DNA of 63,715 nt from Collinsella sp. AF25-2LB (GTDB lineage: Bacteria > Actinomycetota > Coriobacteriia > Coriobacteriales > Coriobacteriaceae): positions 1 through 63,715 of the forward strand of contig NZ_QRUF01000013.1 of NCBI RefSeq assembly GCF_003458415.1, read 5' to 3'. The notes below the pieces were generated by a model. The model saw only the letters and a list, made by a program, of their open reading frames with translations. It made no database searches and was not told the DNA's origin. Positions within the stretch are counted from its first letter, which is position 1, and the number at the start of each line of letters is the position of its first letter. Below are positions 27,154 through 34,111 of this stretch, one piece after another. A program made the position numbers and the translations under genes.

Positions 27154-28221
27154 ATGTCCGACAATATGCAGCCTACCGATGAAGTTTTGGATGACGAGCT
27201 CCTTGACGCGGTGGATACCGAGGAGCTCGAGGATGTCGAGGAGTTCGACCCGTTTGAGGGCATGAGCGACGAGGAACTCGACTCCCTGTGCGACGAGGAC
27301 GACGGTCCTATGGGCTTTGGTGACGTGGAACCCGGTTTCCGCAGCGGCTTCGTGGCCCTGGTCGGTCGTCCCAACGCCGGCAAGTCCACGCTGCTTAATG
27401 CCTGCTATGGCAAAAAGGTCGCCATCACCTCGCCGGTGGCACAGACGACCCGCCGCCGCATGCGCGCCGTCGTCAACCGTCCCGGCTACCAGCTGGTCTT
27501 TGTCGATACCCCGGGTATTCATAAGCCCAAGGACGGCCTGGGGTCCGAGCTCAACAAGAGCGCACTGTTCGAGTTGAACGATGTCGACGTCGTCGCGTTT
27601 TTGATTGATGCCACCAAGCCGATCGGCAGGGGAGACGCCTGGGTTGCCGAGCGCGTCAGATGCGCTCGTTGCAAGAAGGTCCTGGTGCTCACCAAGGCCG
27701 ATGAGGCCGACCCCGCACAGGTCATGGAGCAGCTTAAGGCTGCCCACGAGCTTATGGAATATGACGACGAGATTGTGACGTCGTCGGTCAAGAACTTCAA
27801 CGTCGATGCCTTTATCGAGACCGTTGCGCACTTTTTGCCCGAGGGTCCGCGTTGGTTCCCCGAGGACATGGGTACCGACGCTTCCGATGAGACGCTCGTT
27901 GCCGAGTTTGTGCGCGAGAAGGTCTTGCGCCGCACCCGTGATGAGATCCCGCACTCCGTTGGCGTGATCTGCGATGCGCTCGAGCAGACCAAGAAGGTGC
28001 TGCGCGTGCACGCCACCATTTACGTCGAGCGCGAGGGCCAAAAGGGCATCATCATCGGCAAGGGCGGCGAGATGATCAAGCATATCGGTATCGACGCCCG
28101 TCGCGATCTTGAGCGCATTTTTGGCACGCAGGTCTTTTTGGAGCTGGACGTGAAGGTCAAGGCCGGCTGGCGTGACGACGAGGCCCAGATTCGCCGCTTT
28201 GGCTACAACGCCGAGGACTAA
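27154..28221 (+). CDS. era: GTPase Era with acidic N-terminal extension
   Basis: 355 aa. G1 GRPNAGKST at 71-79, G3 DTPG, G4 TKAD, and the KH domain near the C-terminus (GKGGEMIKHIG). Era binds the 3' end of 16S rRNA in 30S assembly. The first about 62 residues are an extra, strongly acidic segment (many Asp/Glu) before the usual Era start at GFRSGFVALVG. The ATG 27154 has AAGGGGAT upstream, and no better later start exists, so the extension appears real. Confidence 0.93.
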   Translation: MSDNMQPTDEVLDDELLDAVDTEELEDVEEFDPFEGMSDEELDSLCDEDDGPMGFGDVEPGFRSGFVALVGRPNAGKSTLLNACYGKKVAITSPVAQTTRRRMRAVVNRPGYQLVFVDTPGIHKPKDGLGSELNKSALFELNDVDVVAFLIDATKPIGRGDAWVAERVRCARCKKVLVLTKADEADPAQVMEQLKAAHELMEYDDEIVTSSVKNFNVDAFIETVAHFLPEGPRWFPEDMGTDASDETLVAEFVREKVLRRTRDEIPHSVGVICDALEQTKKVLRVHATIYVEREGQKGIIIGKGGEMIKHIGIDARRDLERIFGTQVFLELDVKVKAGWRDDEAQIRRFGYNAED

Positions 28222-28236
28222 GGACGCGCGGCGCGC

Positions 28237-28986
28237 ATGGCAGGCTCCCGGACATATCGCACGAAAGTGCTCGTGCTCGATAAGACTAAGCTCAAAGAGA
28301 CCGACCTGATCTTGACGATGCTTGACGAGCGGGGGCGGCAGGTTCGTGCCGTGGCAAAGGGCGCCCGCAAACCCGGCGGACGCCTGGCTGCGCGCTGCGA
28401 GCTGTTCTGTACGGTAGATATGCTGCTCGCACATGGACGGTCACTCGACGTGGTTTCCCAGGCCGAGCTTATGGAGGCGCCGCTCGGCGTTGCGCCCGAT
28501 TACGAGACGACCTGCGCCGCAAGCGCGATCGCCGAGGTCGCGCGCGTGTGCTCGTTCGAGGACGCCGAGGACCCGTTTACCTTTGCTATAACGCAGCGAG
28601 CGCTTGCCCTGGTGGGCAGCGGGCTCGACACGGCGCATATGGATCTACTTGTGGCGGCATATGTCTTTAAGCTGCTGTCGCACGTTGGCTATCGACCCGA
28701 TTTTTCGGCCTGCGTGCTGTGCGGAGACCCCATGCTGTCGTATTTTTCGCCCCAGGCGGGCGGCCTCATGTGCGGGTCGTGCGCGTCGAGCGTTCCAGGT
28801 GCCGAACTGGTGTCGACCGGTGAGGCCGCATGGCTGCGCGCCCTCATGTCCATGACCTTCGATGCGCTTTTGGCCGAGCGAATCGACCCGCATACCGCAG
28901 CCTTTTTGCTGGGGCTTTCGCATGTTTGGGCTGCGACGCACACCGATCAGCGCCTCCGTGCGATGGAATTCATGTTGGGTCGGTGA
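28237..28986 (+). CDS. recO: DNA repair protein RecO
   Basis: 249 aa. N-terminal OB fold (TKVLVLDKTKLKETDLILTM, GRQVRAVAKGARKP) and a C-terminal helical domain with a four-cysteine zinc site, CVLCG and CGSCA. RecO loads RecA onto SSB-coated gaps with RecR. It follows era by 15 bp, as in most Gram-positive genomes. Confidence 0.93.
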   Translation: MAGSRTYRTKVLVLDKTKLKETDLILTMLDERGRQVRAVAKGARKPGGRLAARCELFCTVDMLLAHGRSLDVVSQAELMEAPLGVAPDYETTCAASAIAEVARVCSFEDAEDPFTFAITQRALALVGSGLDTAHMDLLVAAYVFKLLSHVGYRPDFSACVLCGDPMLSYFSPQAGGLMCGSCASSVPGAELVSTGEAAWLRALMSMTFDALLAERIDPHTAAFLLGLSHVWAATHTDQRLRAMEFMLGR

Positions 28987-29124
28987 TGATGCGCAGGCGC
29001 GGGCTGCTTGTGGTAACATACCGACCTGTTGGTACCTCGACCTTGGTTGCTCGCTCCACCGGCGGCTTCCCAGTCCGAGGCGAATCGAGTCGCCCGATGG
29101 CGACGCAAAAAGAAAGGTGAAACA

Positions 29125-29403
29125 ATGACTGTTTCCAAAGAGCGCAAGGCGGAGCTGACTGCCCAGTTCGGTAACACCCCGGTCGACACCGGCAACCCCA
29201 AGGTTCAGGTCGCCATCCTGTCCGAGCGCATCAAGGAGCTGACCGAGCACATGAAGTCCCACCAGAAGGACTTCCACACCCGTCGTGGTCTGCTCATGCT
29301 CGTCGGTCGTCGTCGTCGTCTTCTCTCCTACATCAAGAAGAACGACATCGTCGAGTACCGTGAGCTCATCAAGGCTCTGGGCATCCGCGACAACATCCAG
29401 TAG
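29125..29403 (+). CDS. rpsO: 30S ribosomal protein S15
   Basis: 92 aa with the S15 signature (DTGNPKVQVAILSERI, HTRRGLLMLVGRRRRLLSY). Binds 16S rRNA helices 20-22 early in 30S assembly. ATG 29125 after AAAGGTGA. Sits upstream of pnp as in most bacteria; a terminator separates the two. The 138 bp upstream presumably hold its promoter and any S15 autoregulatory structure. Confidence 0.96.
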   Translation: MTVSKERKAELTAQFGNTPVDTGNPKVQVAILSERIKELTEHMKSHQKDFHTRRGLLMLVGRRRRLLSYIKKNDIVEYRELIKALGIRDNIQ

Positions 29404-29418
29404 GATTTGTACATGCTA

Positions 29419-29449
29419 AGAGCGTCCTGCGCAGCGGGGCGCTCTTTTT
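29419..29449 (+). terminator. rpsO terminator
   Basis: AGAGCG-T-CC pairs with GG-GGCGCTCT around TGCGCAGC, followed by TTTTTG. It reduces read-through into pnp. Confidence 0.8.
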
Positions 29450-29552
29450 GTGTAAGGGCGCGAACAATCACGCTCTGAAGCGTGGCGGGGGCAGGGGGTC
29501 CGCGTCACATGAGAAGCCCGCAGGCAAGGGGCCTGTGGGGTAAAGGAGAACA

Positions 29553-31799
29553 ATGACACTCGTATCCAAGACCTTTGAGCTGTACGGCAAGACCTACACC
29601 TTTGAGTCGGGCGAGCTTGCCAAGCAGGCCACCGGCGCCTGCCTGGTCAAGCAGGGCGACACCACGATGCTCGATACCGTGGTCGTCTCCAAGGAGCGCA
29701 AGAACTATGACTTCTTCCCGCTGACCGTCGACTTCAACGAGAAGATGTACGCTGCCGGCCGCATCCCGGGTGGCTACCTCAAGCGTGAGGGCCGTCCCAG
29801 CGAGAAGGCCACGCTCACCGCGCGCATGATCGACCGTCCGATTCGCCCGAGCTTCCCGGACGGCTTCCGCAACGAGGTGCACATCGTCGCTACCTCGCTT
29901 GTCGCCGACCAGGTCAACCCCTTTGACGTCATCAACGTCATGGGTGCTTCCCTGGCCATGACGCTCGGCGGCGTGCCCTTCGAGGGCCCGCTTGCCTGCG
30001 TGCGCATCGGCCGTAACGTGGAGACCGGCGAGTTTATCGTCAACCCCACCTACGAGGAGCGCGAGAACTCCGATCTGGACTTGGAGCTGGGCGGCTCCGC
30101 CGACTTCATCTCGATGGTCGAGGCCGGCGCCGAGGAGATCTCTGAGGACGACATGCTCGCCGCCATGAAGTTTGGCCAGGAGGCCCTTGCTGCCTTCTGC
30201 CAGGCTCAGGATGAGTTCGTCGCCGAGTGGGAGCAGGTCAACGGCCCCATCGTCAAGAAGGAGTACCCGCTCGACCAGCCCGTCGAGGAGGTCCAGGAGC
30301 GCATCTTCGCCCACTACGACGAGATGGCAGCCGCCTTGCGCGACGCCGACAAGCTCTCCCGTATCGGCAAGGTCGAGGCTCTGAAGGAGTCCATCCGCGC
30401 CGAGTTCACCGAGGAGGAGCAGGCTGCTTGGGAGCGCGAGATCCCCGTGGCGCTCAAGAAGCTCGAGAAGAAGGCCATGCGCACCATGGTCGTCGAGACC
30501 GGCGAGCGCGTCGACGGCCGTGCCGCCGACGAGATCCGTCCTATCATGGTGAAGGACAACTACCTGCCGCTCGTTCACGGCTCCGGCCTGTTCCAGCGCG
30601 GTCAGACTCAGGTGCTCTCCGTCCTGTCGCTCGGTATGCTCAACGAGGGCCAGCGTCTGGATACCATCGAGCCCACCGAGGGCAAGCGCTACATGCACCA
30701 CTACAACTTCCCGCCGTTTTGCACCGGCGAGACCGGCCGCATGGGCAGCCCCAAGCGCCGCGAGATCGGTCACGGCAACCTGGCTGAGCGCGCTCTGCTT
30801 CCGGTGCTTCCCGACGAGAACGAGTTCCCCTACGCCATCCGCGTGGTCTCCGAGGTCATGGAGTCCAACGGCTCCTCTTCGATGGCTTCGACCTGCGGTT
30901 CCACGCTCGCCCTTATGGACGGCGGCGTGCCCATTAAGCGCCCGGTCTCCGGTATCGCCATGGGCCTGATCCAGGAGGAGGGCAAGACCGTGGTCCTGTC
31001 CGACATCCAGGGTCTCGAGGACTTCCTGGGCGACATGGACTTTAAGGTCACCGGCACCACCGAGGGCATCACCGCCCTGCAGATGGACAACAAGGCCACC
31101 GGCCTCACCTTCGATATCCTGGCCCGCGCTCTGCAGCAGGCCAAGGAGGGTCGCGCCTTCATCCTGCAGAAGATGCTCGATGTTATCCCCGAGCCGCGCC
31201 ACACTACGCGCAGCACCGCTCCGCGCATCGTTTCCATCCAGGTTCCGACCGACAAGATCCGCGACGTCATAGGTTCCGGCGGTAAGGTCATCCGTGGTAT
31301 CCAGGATGAGACCGGCGCTTCGGTCGACATCCAGGAGGACGGCACCGTCTTTGTCGGCGGCACCGGCGAGTCCGTCGACCAGGCCGTCGAGCGCATCAAG
31401 CTCATCATCAAGGTTCCCGAGCCGGGCGAGGAGTACACCGGTCGCGTGGTCTCCATCCAGCCCTTCGGCGCCTTCGTTAACCTGCTGCCCGGTAAGGACG
31501 GCCTGCTGCACATCTCCCGCGTCGCCAAGGGCCGCGTGGAGAAGGTCGAGGACGTCCTCAACGTGGGCGACGAGGTCAAGGTCGTTGTCATCGAGGTCGA
31601 CGATCGCGGCAAGATCTCGCTCGATCGTCTTGACAAGCCCGAGGCCCCGGCTCGCGCCGAGGGTGCCTCCGAGGGCGACGGCGAGCACTTCCAGCGTCGT
31701 GAGCGTCCGCGTCGCGAGCGCTCCGAGCGTAGCGACCGTCCGCGCCGTCCCGGCGACAACGGAGGCCGCAAGCCCCGCCGTCACCACGACGCCGAGTAG
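29553..31799 (+). CDS. pnp: Polynucleotide phosphorylase
   Basis: 748 aa. Two RNase PH-like domains (about 1-230 and 315-545), a helical domain between, then KH (about 570-620, DVIGSGGKVIRGI) and S1 (about 640-705, GRVVSIQPFGAFVNL) domains. It degrades RNA 3'-5' with phosphate. The last about 45 residues are an Arg-rich basic tail (QRRERPRRERSERS), which probably adds RNA or partner binding. ATG 29553 follows AAAGGAG. Located between rpsO and rnj, it could act with RNase J and RNase Y from the same region. Confidence 0.97.
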   Translation: MTLVSKTFELYGKTYTFESGELAKQATGACLVKQGDTTMLDTVVVSKERKNYDFFPLTVDFNEKMYAAGRIPGGYLKREGRPSEKATLTARMIDRPIRPSFPDGFRNEVHIVATSLVADQVNPFDVINVMGASLAMTLGGVPFEGPLACVRIGRNVETGEFIVNPTYEERENSDLDLELGGSADFISMVEAGAEEISEDDMLAAMKFGQEALAAFCQAQDEFVAEWEQVNGPIVKKEYPLDQPVEEVQERIFAHYDEMAAALRDADKLSRIGKVEALKESIRAEFTEEEQAAWEREIPVALKKLEKKAMRTMVVETGERVDGRAADEIRPIMVKDNYLPLVHGSGLFQRGQTQVLSVLSLGMLNEGQRLDTIEPTEGKRYMHHYNFPPFCTGETGRMGSPKRREIGHGNLAERALLPVLPDENEFPYAIRVVSEVMESNGSSSMASTCGSTLALMDGGVPIKRPVSGIAMGLIQEEGKTVVLSDIQGLEDFLGDMDFKVTGTTEGITALQMDNKATGLTFDILARALQQAKEGRAFILQKMLDVIPEPRHTTRSTAPRIVSIQVPTDKIRDVIGSGGKVIRGIQDETGASVDIQEDGTVFVGGTGESVDQAVERIKLIIKVPEPGEEYTGRVVSIQPFGAFVNLLPGKDGLLHISRVAKGRVEKVEDVLNVGDEVKVVVIEVDDRGKISLDRLDKPEAPARAEGASEGDGEHFQRRERPRRERSERSDRPRRPGDNGGRKPRRHHDAE

Positions 31800-31822
31800 C
31801 AGCTCCACATAAGCAGTTCAAC

Positions 31823-31853
31823 AAGGGCGACTCCGCAATGGGGTCGCCCTTTT
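31823..31853 (+). terminator. pnp terminator
   Basis: AAGGGCGAC and GTCGCCCTT form a stem around a CTCCGCAATGGG-type loop, ending in TTT. Its right half (from 31846) is also part of the left arm of the adjoining palindromic element. Confidence 0.8.
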
Positions 31854-31994
31854 GCTTGCGCCCGGGAGGGACGCATATGAAGTTTCCTGCTCTTCAGTCC
31901 TGCGCAAGACGGAAAGCACATTAAGTGCTTTCCTTTGCGTGCGGAACTCGCGATAAACTTCATATGCGTCCCTCCCGGGCGCAAGCAAAAGGGC
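31846..31994. repeat. Palindromic (foldback) element A1
   Basis: Forty bases at 31846-31885 are repeated perfectly in inverted orientation at 31955-31994. Between them is a 69-bp core (31886-31954) that itself contains GGAAAGCAC-ATTAA-GTGCTTTCC. The core and the innermost ATGAAGTTT of the arm recur in A2; the outer arm is specific to this locus and includes the last bases and T-tract of the pnp terminator. Over its whole length it could form a 149-nt hairpin in RNA or a DNA cruciform. Confidence 0.85.
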
Positions 31995-32118
31995 TGGTTA
32001 ATGCCGCTCGCTATTTAGTTAGACAGTCTATTCAGTAGTCAGATTACAGATCTGTAGATAACCGCAGCAGCATCTTCCCAGATAAAACCGACCAAAATAA
32101 ATCTGTCTCTATTTGGCA
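31995..32118. other. Spacer between elements A1 and A2
   Basis: No coding sequence. A 12-bp perfect palindrome TACAGATCTGTA lies at 32045-32056. Otherwise AT-richer than the genes around it, with no recognised feature. Confidence 0.5.
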
Positions 32119-32251
32119 GGTTTCCCGTGGGGCGGGCACTGATGAAGTTTATCGCGAGTTCCGCACGAACAGGAGGCCACTTAATGTGGCCTCCGTCGTG
32201 AGCAGGACTGTAGAGCAGGAAACTTCATCAGTGCCCGCCCCACGGGAAACC
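32119..32251. repeat. Palindromic (foldback) element A2, opposite orientation to A1
   Basis: Thirty-two bases at 32119-32150 are exactly inverted at 32220-32251. The 69-bp core (32151-32219) is the reverse complement of the A1 core at about 58 of 69 positions; most differences are paired (its stem is GGAGGCCAC/GTGGCCTCC instead of GGAAAGCAC/GTGCTTTCC). The outer arms (GTTTCCCGTGGGGCGGGCAC) differ from those of A1. It lies about 190 bp before rnj, in the region where the rnj promoter or leader should be. Confidence 0.85.
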
Positions 32252-32439
32252 GGCGGGATGGACCAGTTCAGATGGGGCTTTGATGCATGGGTGGTCTGTT
32301 GGTGGGCAAATGGGTATCATACTGTGGTTACTGCGTCGACTCTGTGATGCATGTTTGTACGTTCCCGGCGGTCGGTTTGCCAGAAGCGCCCCGTCGGTTG
32401 TTCCAGACCCGTTTCGAAGAAAGGAAACCACACTAACCT
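32252..32439 (+). other. Upstream region of rnj
   Basis: Contains the presumed rnj promoter and leader. A GTATCATACTG segment near 32315 could be part of a promoter, but I cannot assign -10 and -35 with confidence. GAAAGGAAA before the ATG is the ribosome site. Confidence 0.4.
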
Positions 32440-34110
32440 ATGGCAGCTAAAAAATCATCTCCCTTGAAGATCATTCCGCTCGGCGGCCTTGACGGCATCG
32501 GCAAGAACATGACGGTCTTCGAGTGCGGCGACGACATGGTGCTCGTCGACGCCGGTCTCATGTTCCCGGATGACTCCCAGCCTGGTATCGATCTGGTGCT
32601 TCCCGACTACACCTATGTTCTGGAGAACGAGGAGAAGCTCCGCGGTATCGTCGTCACCCACGGCCACGAGGACCACACCGGTTCGCTTCCGTACCTGCTG
32701 CAGGACCTCAACAATAAGGTGCCCATCTTCTCGAGCAAGCTGACGCTTGGCTTTATCGAGGGCAAGCTTTCTGAGTTCCGCATCCGCGCACCCAAGTTCC
32801 GCGAGGTCAAGGGCGGCAGCCATGTCAACCTCGGCGGCATCTCGCTCGACTTCTTCTCGATGACGCACTCCATCCCCGGCGCTCTGGGCGTGTTCATCCG
32901 CACAAATCAGGGCACCGTTATGCACACCGGCGACTTTAAGCTCGACCAGACGCCCATCGATGGCGTCACGCCCGACTATGCCGCTATCAGCCGCTTTGCT
33001 AAGCAGGGCATCGACCTACTGCTTTCCGACTCCACCAATGCCACGGTTCCCGGCTTTACCAAGTCAGAGGCCGAGGTTGGTCCCAACCTGCTGCACGCCA
33101 TCAAGAACGCCCCGGGTCGCGTGTTCGTCGCGTCGTTCTCGAGCCACATCCATCGTTTGCAGCAGATCTGCGATGCCGCCCGCAAGTGCGGCCGTAAGGT
33201 CGTTGTGACCGGTCGCTCCATGCTCACTAACACCCGCGTGGCGCGCGAGCTTGGCTACCTCAACATCGACGACGCCGATATCATCGATGCCTTTGACATT
33301 GATAACCTGCCTGACGACAAGATTGTCGTCATGTGCACCGGTTCGCAGGGCGAGCCGCTGTCGGCCCTGTCCCGCATGGCCAATGGCGAGCACAAGACGC
33401 TCTCCATCCACGAGGGCGATACCGTTATCCTCTCGGCAACTCCTGTTCCCGGCAATGAGAAAGCCGTCCAGCAGGTCGTCAACAGCCTGGCCAAGCTCGG
33501 CTGCGACGTGTGGGATAAGAACCGCGCTCTCGTTCACGTTTCCGGTCACGGTAGCCAGGAGGAGCTTAAGCTCCTGATGGCCATGGCCAAGCCCACGTAC
33601 TTTATGCCGGTTCACGGTGAGGCCGTGCATCTGCGCGCCCATGCCCAGCTGGCCCGCAAGATGGGCATCAAGGATGATCACATCTTTATCCTCGATAACG
33701 GCGACACGCTCGAGATGCGCGGTGGTATCGTCAAGCGTGGTACGCCCGTCGAGTCCGGCGTCGTCTACGTCGACGGCCTGCGTATCGGCGATACCGACCC
33801 CATCGTCCTGCGCGATCGCCAGAAGCTCGCCAATGACGGTATGGTCACGGCCGTCGCCATCGTCTCGCTCAAGCACAAGAAGATTGAGGCCATCGAGTTC
33901 TCGGGCCGCGGCGTCTCGTTTGCCATCGACGACCAGTTCTCCGAGGATGCCTCCGCGTCTATTATGAAGACGATTGAGAAGGGCAAGTTCAGCTTTACGA
34001 GCAGCGGTTCCGATGCCATTCGCAAGGCCGTGCGCGACTCGCTCTCTAACTTTATCTGGAGTCGTACGCGCACTCGTCCGATGATCATCCCGGTCGTCAT
34101 GGAGGTTTAG
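32440..34110 (+). CDS. rnj: Ribonuclease J
   Basis: 556 aa metallo-beta-lactamase/beta-CASP ribonuclease. The zinc motif HGHEDH is at residues 74-79; later beta-CASP motifs include SDSTNA, SFSSHIHR, SGHGSQEELK and MPVHGE. RNase J combines 5'-3' exonuclease and endonuclease activity in mRNA decay and rRNA maturation. ATG 32440 follows AAAGGAAA. ftsK begins 1 bp after its stop. Confidence 0.96.
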   Translation: MAAKKSSPLKIIPLGGLDGIGKNMTVFECGDDMVLVDAGLMFPDDSQPGIDLVLPDYTYVLENEEKLRGIVVTHGHEDHTGSLPYLLQDLNNKVPIFSSKLTLGFIEGKLSEFRIRAPKFREVKGGSHVNLGGISLDFFSMTHSIPGALGVFIRTNQGTVMHTGDFKLDQTPIDGVTPDYAAISRFAKQGIDLLLSDSTNATVPGFTKSEAEVGPNLLHAIKNAPGRVFVASFSSHIHRLQQICDAARKCGRKVVVTGRSMLTNTRVARELGYLNIDDADIIDAFDIDNLPDDKIVVMCTGSQGEPLSALSRMANGEHKTLSIHEGDTVILSATPVPGNEKAVQQVVNSLAKLGCDVWDKNRALVHVSGHGSQEELKLLMAMAKPTYFMPVHGEAVHLRAHAQLARKMGIKDDHIFILDNGDTLEMRGGIVKRGTPVESGVVYVDGLRIGDTDPIVLRDRQKLANDGMVTAVAIVSLKHKKIEAIEFSGRGVSFAIDDQFSEDASASIMKTIEKGKFSFTSSGSDAIRKAVRDSLSNFIWSRTRTRPMIIPVVMEV

Positions 34111-34111
34111 T

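Noticed and set aside
29505..31808. A 767-codon open frame on the minus strand opposite pnp
   Set aside because: Same kind of antisense shadow; pnp has all its domains on the plus strand.
31846..32251. Elements A1 and A2 as simple back-to-back transcription terminators
   Set aside because: Neither is followed by a T-tract, the arms are much longer than needed, and pnp already has its own terminator. A termination side effect is possible but does not explain the conserved core.
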